Shown one piece after another: positions 26,050 through 39,600 of a DNA stretch of 64,000 nt; the first letter of the stretch is position 1, and each line of letters starts with the position of its first letter. A program made the position numbers and the translations under genes. The notes below the pieces were generated by a model, which was given only the letters and a program-made list of their open reading frames with translations, was not told the origin of the DNA and did no database searches. The DNA comes from Lagopus muta (Eukaryota > Chordata > Aves > Galliformes > Phasianidae). The stretch is from contig NC_064447.1 of the NCBI RefSeq assembly GCF_023343835.1, forward strand, positions 12,491,501-12,555,500. Reading direction: 5' to 3'.

Positions 26050-26175
26050 GTGCTTTCTCATGCCTTCCAATTTAAGATCTGAAAACACTTCACAAACATG
26101 AATTAAGCTTTCCAGGATGGTTGTGAGGTACAGAAACTATTACTCTATTTTACAAACTGCAAAAATGGCAGAGCA
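26050..26175 (+). repeat. Ancient SINE/LINE relic (MIR- or L2-like)
   Basis: The order of blocks (gaaaacacttcacaaacatg, aattaagctttcc, gttgtgaggtacagaaacta, ttactctattttacaaactg) follows the consensus pattern of MIR/L2-type elements: caaaacactttacaaac, ctcac, gtgaggtaggtattattatccc, cattttacagatg. It is heavily diverged, so the family is uncertain. Confidence 0.5.
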
Positions 26176-26567
26176 GCGTGTTCACAAAGCAGTGCAGCTC
26201 GGGTGGGAGGAATATGTCTTTATTTTAATCAAGTTGAGCATCGCCTCTGGGCTTTGCCTGTTCACTGGGTGCAGAAGCTGTCTGCTGATCTACTCTGCAT
26301 AGTTCTTCATGCCATACCTCTCTGCTTTCTGATACCTTTACCTATGTGGAAACGGTGAGGCATTTAGTGGTTAATGGAGAGAAGTGCAGAGACACGGATG
26401 GGCAAAACAGCGATGGAAGGTCTGCACAGCTGTGCTGCCCTCTGAGCAGAAACTCTATAGTGTGGCTGGCTCACATGCTCAGCCCTCAGCACTGTGGCTT
26501 GAGCTTTTCTGTCCTCAGAGTCGCTAGCATTGCAGTGTGTGCCAGCAGCATCACAGGTGGGGGGCAG
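26176..26567 (+). other. MAD1L1 intron, short block between repeats
   Basis: About 390 bases of intron between the relic repeat and a CR1. No gene, motif or repeat is recognised in it. Confidence 0.5.
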
Positions 26568-26748
26568 AGAGGGTTTTAGGCTGTTGCCCGAGGACGTTAT
26601 GGATGCCCCGTCCCTGGAGGCATTCAAGGCCAGGCTGGATGTGGCTCTGGGCAGCCTGGTCTGCTGGTTGGCAACCTGCACATAGCAGGGGGGTTGGAAC
26701 AAGGTGACCATTGTGGTCCTTTTCAATCCAGGTCATTCTATGATTTGT
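26568..26748 (+). mobile_element. CR1 LINE, 3' end (about 180 bp)
   Basis: ggctgttgcccgaggacg, tggatgccccgtccctggag, gcattcaaggccaggctgga, ctgggcagcctggtctg, agcaggggggttggaac, gtccttttcaatccaggtc and cattctatgattt match the CR1 3' end in forward orientation. It is 5' truncated. Confidence 0.93.
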
Positions 26749-29700
26749 GCCCAACGTGGCTTGGTTATAACAAGTGCCATGCAGATGTTGAGGGAGGTCC
26801 CTTCATCGCTGTGGCTGAAGAGCAGGGCAACCACAGGCCTGTCTTTTTAAGTGTTTCTCTAAGCTCCTACTCTCATTTCTGACTTACCAGAAGTGCCTGC
26901 AGCTGGGTGGCTGTTTGGGACCCGGAGCTGTTCTGTTGTGACTGTGGCAGCACTGCAGGTTGAGCTGCAGATGGTTGCACATCATAGAGTGCTTACAGTT
27001 GGGAGCTGAGTGCTGCTCTTTTCACCTTGGCTGTGCTCTTGTCAAGGGACCATTAGTATGGGCAGCAGCGGGAAATGAAGCTGTCCTGCCCTTAACAAGC
27101 TGCCCCCAGCTGACCCCGAAGTCATTATTTTGTTTCCTGAATCTTTTAAATTAAATGGTATTTTGACTAAGGTGGTTCCATACAAATGCCTTAGGATCGT
27201 GCCTGAGCTGAGCATGTCCAACCAGTGCTGGCTAACTCACTGGGGTTTCTTTCGGATGCTGCATTTTCTCCTTTCTCTTCTCACTCTACCTCTCTCTGTG
27301 GGACAAGAATACAGGCCCGCTCACTTTAGCAGACGTTCCATGCACAAAGCTTAGGTTGAGTCTATTTTGGCTGCACAAGGACAAGCAGGATCCAGGCAGA
27401 AGTCTGCTGAAGAAAGCTGTGCTTAAGAGCCGTTTGCATCCATGGGACGTGTTGCCTGCTGTATCTGCTTCTGTAGCTTGAGTTCATCCTCCAGCAGCAG
27501 CTCTGAGACCACATACAGGAGTGTTTCCACAGGCTGCAGAAAGAACTAATTTGTGGTTTCTTCGTCATCCAGCAGAGCGAATGCCCCTGGGGTGTTAATG
27601 GCATCATTCTGCAAGCTGCTTCGCAGGAATTCCTTTGTAGAAAAATTATCATCTTCCTCATTGTTAGTCATGCCTAAGTGTTGGGGCAGCCTTCCTTTCC
27701 TTTGGCTGTGCAGTTGGTCGCAGTGTGGGGCTGTGCCTGCAGCACCAGCAGCTCACCGTTGTTTGTCAAAGATTGAAAAATAACCATTGGCAGTCATGAA
27801 ATCGGTGTGGCCATGAAATCAAAGCCTCAAATGCCATCAGGGCTTTGTGTGTCTGGTGAAGGGAAAAGCTGTGTTAACAACAGAGTGGTTGTGCTCCCAG
27901 TGCTGCTCCGATCCCATTGGTGACACTGATGGAAGAAATCAGTTGCCATGTTCCTCTGGTGTGTACACTGAGGGGTACTGAGCATGTCAATATGCCATGG
28001 AAAGCAAGGAGGGTGTGAAGTGCTTCAGGTGTTGGGCTAAGTATTTCTAGAGAGTTTGCTAGGAACAAAAACTTAATTGAAATCAATGGTGGTGTATCTG
28101 CTGCTTAATGGCAAAGCAATACGGTGTGGCAGTTGTGTGCAGCGTGTTCTCACCTGCTGGTGCTAAGCAGAGGAGCTGCTGTGAGCTGACCCTGCTGAGA
28201 GGTGTGTGTGTGCATTACATCCTCCAGCACAGAGGCAGATCCCACAGCTGAGCCTACAGCCATCAAAACAGCCAGTTGCGGTGCATTAGCAGCAGCAGCG
28301 GTGTGTGCAGAAGGAAATAAGGGCTGTTCATCTCCCAGGTAGAGAATGCGTTTTGGTAGAAGATGGGGTTGAATTTTCTGGCATCCTCGCGCTGCTGGCA
28401 GCACCTCTGCAGTGTCCAGGCTGAGCAGCAGCCAGCTGCTTGTCATCCACACACTTATCTCACTCAGGATCTTGGCTGTTTGAGTGATGGCTCTGCTCAT
28501 CTTTAACATAGATGTAGCGCTGGTTGTCAACATGCTGTTGAGAGTGAGTTGTGAGCATCTCACAGACTCCCTCAGTTTGATATTTCTGCTGTATTAGAAG
28601 CAAAAAAAAAAAAGGATAAAAATTTATAGCAACCCTAGCAAGCAAATCTTTACGAGAAGGAACAATTGTCCACTGTAGTCTGGTTGTTATCAGTGTGAGC
28701 TTAATGCTGTTGGGTTGCTCCTGGGGCCAGCCAGCAGCAGAGGCAACGGATGGAGACCAGTTGGGTTAAATGGGTCCTGGTGTCAGAGCCTGTGCCATCC
28801 CAGTGCTGTCTCTGCATGATGCCATGAGTTAGAGGGGAGGTGGAGTGACAGCAGAGGTGAAGTGACGCGACAGTGCTTTGAAGAATGCTTCTGTGTGAAG
28901 AGATGATAGAACCAGGCTGGTAGTCAGACAGTGTGCTGAGTGCTTCTGCACAGCAAGTCTGTGCTGTGGCTGAGTGCAGTTGGTCAGTGTTTGGCCCTGC
29001 AGACGTATGGAAAATGTTAGAGCATCTGAGTTAGCTTCAAGTGCAGCTGATGCTTTCAGGACATCTGTTCATTCAGCTGAGCCAAATTCTGGTAAGATGG
29101 ACATCACAGTTGCCACCAATCTGGGCAGCTCTTGAAAAATTGTCCACAGTTTGGTTTTTCCTTTCTGTAATGCATGCTGGCAAGCCGTGATGGAAGGAGG
29201 TGCTTGAGACCAGGCTGAACTAAATTCTCAATTAATTGATGAGTTGATTTGCTCTCCCATCTCATCCCAGCCATTGAGGTTTTGCAGATCCCGCATCCAA
29301 ATGAGGGGTTGTTGCAGTGATGGTGAGGGATAAGCCAGGACACTGTGCTGCTGTTGTTAGTATTCAACCAGAGTCGTGCGAGATCAGAACTCTAATCTCT
29401 TGTTCGCACAATTCAACTGTCGTAGGGTATCAGCAAAGCAAGGTGACCTCAAGATCAGAGAGTCCATCTGGGAAGCTCAGCAGCTCTGAAGACAGAGACC
29501 TGTGGTGTTGCATGGCAGAGCTGGTTGTCAGCATGCTTGTCCTGCAGTGGGACATCCATATGTGGGAGGTCCAGTAAGTCCACGAGTCTTTAGGAAGGAA
29601 GGAGGGGGGAAGCTCTGACTTTTTGCAGTAGAAGTAGAATCCGCCTGCACCCTCTGATGGAGCAGCAGCTCTTTCCTTATGAATGGGAGCAACTTTTTAG

Positions 29701-32700
29701 CAGCTCCCCTCCCAGCATGGTTGCCATTGCTGTTAGTCTTCTCCCTCTGAAATGCCCTCACTGCTGTGTTCCTGGCTTTCCCAGGGAGAAATTGCCCATA
29801 TTTCTCCCCACTCCTAACAGGAGTGTCAGCATCCACATGATTTCTCACGACTCCCAGACTGCCTTCCGCAGGGAACCTGCCTGCACCAAAGTCCCTGGCA
29901 CAGTTTGAGCTGCAGCTTTGTCTGATCCTTTTAAGAGTTGGGAATGGCTGTTTTGATGTCTGATATCTATGAACATAAAAGGCTCCTTTACCTCTAACTG
30001 TGCATTGGGCAGGGCAATGCCTGTCTCTCCTAATCAAAAATGTAATCAAAGATCTCACTTCTCGTAAAAAATGTATTAAAAAGAAGAAACGATGCAGTGG
30101 ATTTCTATTGGCTTCGCTGCTGGCTCGCTCTGGTTTCTACTTCTGTGCCGTTCCCTCCTGCCTCCCACAAAAGAACCCCTGCCTTCACTTTCCCCACGTC
30201 TTGAGGGATTTAATTGCAAAATGTTGAGCTTTGAAAACAACAGAAAAAAAAATCATTGTGTTTGAGTCAAGCGAAATATCGATTGTCCTTGAGTTCCTGC
30301 ACCGCGGCCATCGGCGGCGTTTTGTCAGTGCAAGGAGTGAGCAGAAAGATCACAGCGAGGAGACGTTCCAAGTGGAAGGGAAAGGAGCTGAGCTGGGAAA
30401 AGAGCTGTGCCCCATCCCTCCTGCTCCCACAGCTGCTTCTCAGTAAGTGGCCTGTTGACCCGATGTTAACGTTTCCAGTTTACAGTAAGCAGCATTTCCC
30501 TTAAACAAGATACTGATAAAGTGAGGCGAGGGAATAGAGGGGGCGGAGAGCAGATTTGCAAAACATGCTGGAGTAAGAAAGTCGAAACATACCGTGTGTG
30601 TCTCGGGAGTGGGAACATGCCTCAGTGTGTGAATAAATATATAATGTACAGACATATGCTCTCTCTTCTCAAAAACGGAGGTTTTTGAGTAGTCCCAGAC
30701 TGTGCTGCTCTCGGCTGCAGGAGAGGAAGCGTGCTGGCATGGAGGCTGTTGGAGGTGGTTGGTGGAGGGCTGGGGGAGCAGCGGGTCGGACAGAGCATCC
30801 TCACAGCCCCACAGTGCAAGTGGTTGCAGATGGGGCCAAGTGTTGCTGGGGCCAATGAGTGGGGAGCGAACAATCTGGAGAGACACAGCGCGGTTGGGTT
30901 TGCTCATTTTCATGGCACAGGCGAGGGCTGATACGTAGCCAATAGAGATCAGATTTTGGTGCAAATTCAGATGAGAAGAAAGGCCGAGGGGAGAGGAATC
31001 AGACAAATGTTAGCACAAAGTTATTTGTTAAATGGATTTTGTATTGTTTTCCATGAAGCCTGCACAGAGCTGTTGTCCTCTTTTTAATTCCTCTTCTAGC
31101 ATTTGTTCCCTTTTTCACTGCCTCCACAATTCTCCCATTCAAGCTGAAAAAGCCACCTCCAAAAGACCGGTGTAACATTAGCAGGAATTATTAGCAGCAG
31201 TGATTTCAATATTCAAATGGACATAATATTTAGCAATATACTGGGAGTTGTATAAATAGAGTATGAATGCCTGGTAATGAATCATATCAATAATTTTCAC
31301 ATACAGGCTGTGCCTTACATTTCTCAAAGGGCTTTACAAATACCAATTGATTCTCACAGCATGCCTGCTTGGTGGAGGAGCTGTTATTAGTTCTAGCAGA
31401 TATTGAGATGCGGAGAAATTATGATACGTGTGTAGTTCATGCAGGGACCCCAGGTGGGGATAAAGTGAGAAGCTCCAGACTCTCAGGCCTTAGTGCTGGG
31501 CTGGCAGCTCTGTATGAATTCTCTGGTGAAGTTGGAAGCAGTGCTGCTTATGAATGTGGCATGGGGAAGACGGTCTTTGGTGAAGTCTGTGGCTGAAGAG
31601 AGGTGGATAAAGGAAGGAGAAATACAGCGAATGGCAGAACTGGTCTTGATGAGCTTAAAGCTCAGCACTGTGGCCAGCAGTAGCACCTGTGTCCCATTCA
31701 GGTGAGAGCTTGTTTGGTTGCTTTTATTGGGAAAACTTGGCTTTCCATGCAGGAAAGCAGCAGCTAATGCAAGCTCACTCCTGAAAGTGAAGGGCATCTG
31801 GGATCCAGCTGGCTTTGCAACTTTCACGCACCTCAGTCAAGGATGGGAATATCTAAGGAGTGCCTGAAATAGTGGAACAGTCCTTCTAGCGCAGCATCCT
31901 ACTCAGCATTCACCACATTACCCATCTCTGTTTTACTATTGCCCTTCTTAATTCCGCAGTAAATTGTTCCAGCCTTTAATGTCTCTCCCTGCGACCCAGG
32001 GATGCAGTCAGTGATGGAGATCTTCTCAGAGCAAAGAGGCAGGTTACACGGCACATGCCTCAAACAAAGGAAGCCTAATTTATCTTTCACCCTCGTTTTG
32101 TACTGAATTCACTAAGGCTGACTCACTGCTTCAGAAGAGGACGTGCTCTCAACTTGTATAAAAACATGACATGATATTTCTAGCCTTTTTTTTTCTTAAA
32201 CACATTTTGTTTTGACATACTACTTGCTATTTTGAATGACACTGTACACCGAGAAGTTGTCTTTAAGCTGGCCACAGTGGCACTTGGCTTTTTATTCTGA
32301 AAGGTTACATCATTTCAGAACCCATCAGTGTGTTAAGGGTCCTTCAAGCTGGCAGGGCAACATGCGCTGCACTCATCTGTACTGAATTTCTTCTGCTGTG
32401 GTATTGCTCAGTGACCCAAAGTGCACAGAGCTTCCCAGTCCCTCCCAGTTGACCCACTCTTTTGCTGTATCAGTTACCAGCTGTTGGGCTGAAACTCTCA
32501 GTTCTGTCCCAGTTTTTGCTGCTTTCCTCCTCAAACCCCTCTGGAGGTTGGAAGACAAGAGTGGAGGCTTCATCCAAACCCTCCTGAAGCTGAAAGGCAC
32601 AGAAGGGATGGGGAACCCCAGTTGCTGAGCCCAAGGCCCAGTTCAGCCAAACCCTTCAGCTCTTCTTGAAAGGAAGATTTGGCACCTTGGGCCCGTGGCC

Positions 32701-34872
32701 TTTGGAAGGAGCCCGAGCATTTCTCAGTGCGTACACACATAGCTGAGTATTAACTGCCAGGCTTTAAGGACTGTTCCCACCAGCTCACTGAGCAACTTGA
32801 TTGATTTGTTTTCCAGGTGAGACTTGGCCGCATTTATTCTTTTAGATCTGTTGGTTCCTCCTTCCTTACCAACTTACAATTCAGCGAGGACTTTTACCTT
32901 CCACTGCCCGGTTTTTAAGATACTTTAATATTCCTTTGTGATGATCATTATCCTAAGATTTTTGTAGTCATTCCAGATTGCATTTGTAGTTTCACTACAT
33001 CTTCCAAAGAGGAATATATATATTAGTGTCAAGATGTCTACTTCTCCGTGTAGGCTGTGCTCTTCTAGCCAGATTACTTTGTGCTGCTCTGGGTTCTTCC
33101 TCAGGTTTGTTGCATGAACTGAGTCTAGGATGTTTAAGGAATAGATTTATGGTTTTTTTTCTTCTTAAGAAAAAGAAAGAAAAAGGAAAACATAGCAACA
33201 ACAGCATGGCAACAGCAGCTGCTGCACAAAAGAAAAATAGGCAAACAGACTTCCGAAACATAGATTCACTGTTAAGCTATTTTTACTGGTTGGTGAGTAT
33301 GTGGGAGTATTATAACAGAATAAGTGAGAAAATAGCTTACAAATAATTCATAAGAAACTTCAGATGTGAACATATCTTAATGACTCTAGCTAGCCCTCAT
33401 GCTGTATGAATCTCCACATGCACAAACGTAAAGGTCACCTCTGATCTATGCTATTTATGTATTGTAAATTTGTTCATAAGAATGTATATAAAATTCTATT
33501 AAGGTTAAATATCCAGGCACTGAGAAGCAGAGAGTTGTGCATCCCTGCATAGCAGCTTGAGGGCAAATCCATCTCATGAGCACGCAGGCAGGAACGTCCA
33601 ACACTAGTGCTCGTATTGCATTGGTCAGAGCTCAGGTGGTGCTGTGTGTGGTCTGAAAAGTGACAATTAGAGATGGAATAGCAAGAAACAGCATGAAAAA
33701 TTGTTAGCTTCACCATCCCCTCCCCAGCGAGTCCCACAGACGCCTATGGGGAGTCTTTAATTAAATTAAAAATAACTCATCACGAATCTGGGAAAAGCGA
33801 ACTCAAAGCTGCTGAATTCTTCACAGTTGCAGCCCAGTCCTTGTGCTGTGTGAGCCCATTTTTCTGCTCAGATGTGCTCCATGGGAGACTGAAGGCAAAC
33901 ACAGCCTCTTAAGTCTCCCCCCACGATCCTGATGCTTTTCTTGGCACCGAGAGAAACACAGCTCAGATCTCTGCAGCCAAAGCTAGATTCATTTGCTTTC
34001 AGAAACAACACAAATCTGTTTTCCTGCTTAAATAAAGTCATTTGCAGGGTCCTGTTGTGGGAACAACATGTCAGCTCGTCCTGAATGGAGCAGTCATTGG
34101 GATGAATGGGTCGGTTGTTGGGCTGCTGCTGCCCTCTGCACCCTGAAGCGCCCCACTGCCGCCTCCATTGTGAGCATCCCCTCTCCGCACCCTTCTGTGC
34201 TCTGTGTGATCTACTTATTGCAGACCAGTATTCATCCCACATCTCTCACGTTTCCTCCCAGCCCCGTGGCTTGAGGACACTGCTTGCTGCAGAGCAGGAG
34301 GCACCCGGGACCTGAGTCCTTACCACAGTGCTGCTTTGCCTTGCAAATGTAGGAAACCCATTTCTTCTTGTCTCCAAAGCTGTGCTAGTGCTTATCTGCC
34401 CTTCAGAGATGTGACAGGGAATGCCTGGGTAAAGTTTCTAATTGTCCTTGTTGTAGACTTGCTTGTTCTATGAGCTTGGTGTGTAACTCAATGGAGTGCT
34501 TCAGAGCATGTGAGGGAAGAGGGAGCAGCAGCCGAGGTGCCTGGGTGCCCTCAGAGGCCCTTTTCAGATGAAGCTGAAAATCAGCAAGTGGAATGTGACA
34601 CTTAGAAGCACTCTGTAAGGTTCTTTCTGGTTTTAAATGACTTCATTTAAATATCTTTGTCTGTGAATCCACCAAGGAAACTCATCCCCTTGTTTTTCCA
34701 TCTGTAGCTTTTGCTTTTTTCGTGTTTTTTACTCAAGGTGAAAGTGTCTGATGTACATTTAAGCCAGTACAAACCCCTGTAAGTTGAATAGTAAGATAGA
34801 GGCTGGTTGCACAAGACAGAGGTCAGCGATCTGGAAAAAACCCAGCAGCTTGGCTGGGATGTGCTCACTATT
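26749..34872 (+). other. MAD1L1 intron, block 5: no exon recognised; coding-like minus-strand patches
   Basis: Intron with no recognisable + strand exon. Between about 27360 and 29580 the minus strand contains several stretches that look like decayed coding sequence in changing frames (see findings). The sequence is otherwise ordinary. A second ancient repeat relic lies at 31311-31440. A + strand frame at 33026-33346 with a lysine-rich run looks like chance. Confidence 0.5.
31311..31440 (+). repeat. Ancient SINE/LINE relic (MIR-like)
   Basis: tgccttacatttctcaaagg, gctttacaaataccaattga, ttctcacagcatgcctgctt, ggtggaggagctgttattag and gagatgcggagaaattatg follow the MIR order: cacttt-acaaat, ctcac-aacaacc, gtgaggtag-ctattat, gatgaggaaactg. 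It is strongly diverged. Confidence 0.45.
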
Positions 34873-35078
34873 TCATAGAATCATAGAATCACAGAATGGC
34901 CTGGGTTGCAAAGGAGCACAGTGCTCATCCACTTCCAACCCCCTGCTGTGTGCAGGTCACCAACCAGCAGACCAGGCTGCCCAGAGCCACATCCAGCCTG
35001 GCCTTGAATGCCTGCAGGGATGGGGAAGCCACAGCCTCCTTGGGCAACCCGTTCCAATTGCTGACATCTTTTCCTGTG
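34873..35078 (-). mobile_element. CR1 LINE, 3' end, reverse orientation (about 205 bp)
   Basis: This reads as the complement of a CR1 3' end: tcatagaatcatagaatcac (three octamers of the 3' tail), agaatggcctgggttg, acttccaaccccctgctgtg, gcagaccaggctgcccagag, ccagcctggccttgaatgcc, tgcagggatggggaagccac, ttgggcaacccgttcca. It is the best preserved tail in the window and the only CR1 on the minus strand. Confidence 0.95.
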
Positions 35079-36660
35079 GCCTTCCGTGACACCCAAATAC
35101 TACCAGCGCTGTTCCTCTGCTGGGGTTAGAGTACAGACAGCCTGTGTTTGAGGCACTTGAGGAGATGCTTACTCACTCTTTTGCTGTTTTATTTGTGTTT
35201 TTTATTTGTGAAAACATTCTCGAGAGCATTGTTAGGTGTATCACAGCAGGAACACCTCTGGGCGTGCTGGGGAGTGCGCGAAAGCAGGTTTGGAGAGCTT
35301 TTATTTTCACACCGTGTTGCAGTTCTGTAGTGATAAATGCTTTCTGGAGTATAAACCTGCAGGTTCTCCCCTTGCAGGTCTCGCTTCTTGGAGTGGAAAA
35401 AGGGTTTTACGTGTCACGGTTTTGCTTGCAGTAGGGCTGTGCCACTCTGGAGAGTAACAGGGCTGATGGGCTGCACTGTGAGCAGCACTAAGTGGGGACT
35501 GCCATTGGTCTGAGCCAGTGCCACTGGGTAGCTAGGATTACTGTGGCAGAGAAAAAGTAATGACGTGGCACAGAAGAAAAGGAGAGAGAAATGGATCGTT
35601 TAAAGAATTCGTGCTCTGGCAGTTGACCGAGGCAAGCCTGAATTGAAATGGGAGCTTTTCAGCACGTGTTCTGGGCTGTCTGCTGGTAATTCCCATGTGT
35701 TGGAAGTAGTGTGGACAGCTGGGAAAGCAGCATTTGGAATATCCCAAGAACGGCCTCGATTCAGGGCAGCTCTTGGACTTTGCAGGTGTGGGGGAAGAAA
35801 AGCTGTGCTCACGCTCGCTGTGTGCTGCAGCCTGGCTCTGCCTCTGCCTGCTGGGGAAGCAGCCCGTGCAGCCTCATGCCTTGCATTGCAAGCCCTGCGT
35901 AATGTACCCCACTCCTGTGTTCCCTCCAGCATCCTGCATCCTGCAGGGTGAACGAACATCAGATGGCCTCATAACCACAGACAGCCCCATTATTTCCAAC
36001 GGGCCTCAGCCAGTGTGTTCAGATTTGATTAAGGACTTATTGAAAGATAAGAAGCATTTAGAGCCTGGGGTTGGCTCCAGCGTTAGTTATTTACATCGGG
36101 GCGAGGGGAGATAAAATCTTTCATTAGTGTCACTGTTTAAATATTTTGTCTCTCTTTTCCAATATTGTGGCAAGAAGGAACCATATGTGTTCCTAGAAAG
36201 AGAGTCTTGTACAGCCGTTCATCAGGAGAAAATCTATTAATGTATTAACATTCAGAATAATGAGCGAAAACAGCACGCGCTGCAGAGAGTAGCACAGAGC
36301 TTTAGTCTGCGGTTTTCTAATGCTTGGAAAACGTTGTATTTCTCCATCTTTCCAATGCTAATCTTCTGCCAAAATAAGTTCTCTTCTGCTGTTAATTTTA
36401 GAAAGGTTAAATCCATTTACAAAAGCAAACACAAGCGTGGAGTGACAGAAACCAGGAGGGTGCGTGGAGCAGCAGGCTCCCCGTCTGCAGAGGTCACTGC
36501 AGGAGCTGCTCTGGCAGGAGGCATGCAGGCATATCCTTTCCTTCCTCAGCACTGCACAGAGTGGGGGACACGTGTGCAGAAGAGCTGAAGCCCAAAGGGC
36601 TGTGTCACCTTTGCAGTGCAACTCCTCACTGCCACCCGCCTCCAGAAGGCAGTTGGCTCT

Positions 36661-36680
36661 GTGTGTGTGTGTGTTGTGTG
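36661..36680. repeat. (TG)n microsatellite
   Basis: A GT dinucleotide run of seven units with one interruption (gtgttgtgtg) within the intron. Confidence 0.8.
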
Positions 36681-39600
36681 TTTTTGCAGCTCACTGTTGG
36701 GCTTTAGGCAGGATTGACGAAAGGCTTGGCACAGGGAAAGGGCAAATTTTAAAGAGCTCGAGTGTGAGAGAGATTGCTGGTTGAGCAGCTTGGTTGCCTC
36801 GAGGTCATTGCTAATTAGCTGCATCTTGCCTAAAGAAGTGAACATTACATTTTAATGCTGCTATGAAAACCAATTGCGCCGTCTTCCCTTTGCATCCCAT
36901 GCTACTGCCAGCTTTGCTGTGGCATCTGGAGCAAGCTGCACAAGGGAAGGGAAGAAAGCCCTCTTAAAGGAGATGGAGGGATGCTGAAGTGCTAGCGGAG
37001 CTCAGATGAGAGGCTGGAGCATGACAGCTGTTACTGGCTCATGCAAAAAGCCTGCCAGCAAAAATGCATCAATTTGTGTGATATCCGGGTGTCTTGTCTT
37101 CTGTTTTCATAATTGCATACATGGTGTCTGCATAAATCTCTTTCCCCCTGCACCTCCAGCGAGAGGAGCTGCCTGGTGGATGGCAGCCCGTCAGCAGGCG
37201 AGCATCAGCAGGAAGAGACATCAGTCAGATGTGTGTCATGCAGAGGGCCGGGGCCTGAGGCACATTCCTCTGAGGCTGCTCGAGCATGGTGCTCTCACTA
37301 ACTAGGAAACCTCTCCTTTTCCCCATGGGAAGAGCAGCGTGCTCATCCAGACATGAGAACCAGCAGCGCTGTCTTGCCATGTTCTTCAGGAGTTTAGTGC
37401 CAAATGACAGCACAGTCGGCTGCAGCAGAAGCTTTCAGCAAATGCATCCTAGCCCAAAGGTCTGAGTGTCCCCTCAAGGGATACAGTGGAATTTCTTTCC
37501 CCTTCTCATTGAGTACTGAAATCTTCCTTCACTCTTCAGCTGTAACCTCCGTATCTTCAGCTGTGGACTTCCTCCTTATGGTGGGATCAGTGCTGCCTTG
37601 TTGAGAGAGGACTCTGGGTTTCTCATTACAACTCCGCTGAAAACAAAATATACTCAGCCTGCACAGCCCAGCTGATTGCTGACCTTTCAGACATTGTCTT
37701 CTCCTGCCCATGGACCACCATTTGGGTTGAGCCACTCCACCAGTGCAGCCACTGGTACCACCAGCTCCATGCACTCAGAAGTCATGAAGTTGAGATAGAA
37801 GTGGTGACGTTTTTGAAGTAATAACATCATCTTCCTTAGTGTAAGTCTTGACTTGTTGCTACAGATGCAGTCTGAGAAACGTGGTTCCCCACGGTGGGTT
37901 CCTGAAGGTTAAAGATCAGTTGAAGACATAGGAGAAGAAGTGTTGTATGTTCAGACAGAACCAACTTTCCTTGTCTACTTTCTGGGTACTGACAGCCCTC
38001 GACCACTTGACAGCAGTGCTGATGACAGTGATTCCAAATGAAGAAAAACGAAAGAACTGCGAGCCAGCAGAAAGCAAGAGAATTGAAAGCATCTTGCTTG
38101 ACTCGACTAAGATTGTGAAATCTGGTTATTGGTGTTGCAGCAGCAACTTACGTTCTTTTCAAAGCCAACGCTTGAATTCCACTTTGGCAAGTCATAATTG
38201 TAAGTGACTCACATGGTCCGATGAGAAAGAGCAATTACTGACCAGTTCCTGCTCCTAGCTGAGCCGTGTTCAGTCCCTGTGGTTCTGCCTGTAATGCTGT
38301 GTTGGCTCCATGCATGGGTGACTAATGCCTGCCACCAGTTTCCTTGGTGCAGGGTTTCATCCCTGCATTTTAGCCCTGGGTGCCAGACTATGACAAACAA
38401 GAACTAGAAGAGGATAATGAATAAACATGCTAAGATCTTCAGCTGCAATCTGCCATCAGGTCCATCTGTTTCTCCTTCCCCCGTAAGCCTTGCAAACTCA
38501 ATGAGCCAGGAATGGGCATGCTCCATATACTGTCCCATCCTACAGCCACGGATCTGCAGTCTAATTGTCTGGTTGACAGCAAGTTTGTCTCTTATGGTCT
38601 CTTGAACTTCTACTGCTCGTAGGATCTTCATGTTCTTCAGCCTTCCATCCATTCTGCTTGTGAGAAGACTTCCAAAAGAACGCGAAGAGATGGGGATGGA
38701 TCACACACCAGTGCTTGCTATATTGCAAGCTCTGCCTGTTGGTGAGTGGTGGTGTGCTCTGGGGAGCAGATGCCTGTCTCCCAGGCAACCAGGGAACAGA
38801 CAAGAAGTTGCCATCAAAATTCACCGTGCTTCCAGCTGTTCTTTGTCAGTGCAAGATTTTGCAAACTTTGCTGCTGGTGTTTTTGTACGGATCTCATGCT
38901 CGCAGCTGCAGTTTACAAGAAGCGGAATCTCTCCCCGCTTTGGGAACTAGGCCATCTTGATTAAAGCCCACACGGATGGTTTTACTCCATTTCTCCCACA
39001 GGTGCTTCCTTCTCACGTTGCAGAAAGCCCATGTTCTTAGTTTTCTGCTTCTCCATTGCTTCCAGCTCTCCTCCCAGCAAGAGAAGAACATGAATTAGTG
39101 AGATGAGTTCCCCTTCCGAAACATGGATTCTTGTGCATGGGGTCATTTGCCAGTCCCTGGTTTCTCCCTCAAGTTTTTTTCTCCTGGCTCTTCTGGGAGA
39201 GAGCCTTAGGACACAGTTTGAGCTGCACCTCTTTTTCCCTTTGCACCAAGCTGCTGCGCTCATCAGGGCCAGGCACAGACCAGGAGCTGCCTCTGGATGG
39301 CAGGGCTGCAGCACGGGGCTGTGATCTGGATGGGAAAATAGTTTGAATAACACCCGATCCTCAGCATTGCAGGCTACAACTGCAGAGTCATTTCAGGGGA
39401 AGTAGCAGGAGATTTTTCTCTTCCTAATTTATGTCTATCCTGCATATGGCTTCTGTGGAGTCGCTAATGTTACTGCCAGATGGGTTGGCATTTTACTAGA
39501 CAGAACACATGGGCTAGATGTTGTTAATGCTTGTTAGCTACTCACTCTGCAGCTTGACCAGTCCAATGTGGTCACCTCGCAGATGGCTGGAAGCTGCAGC

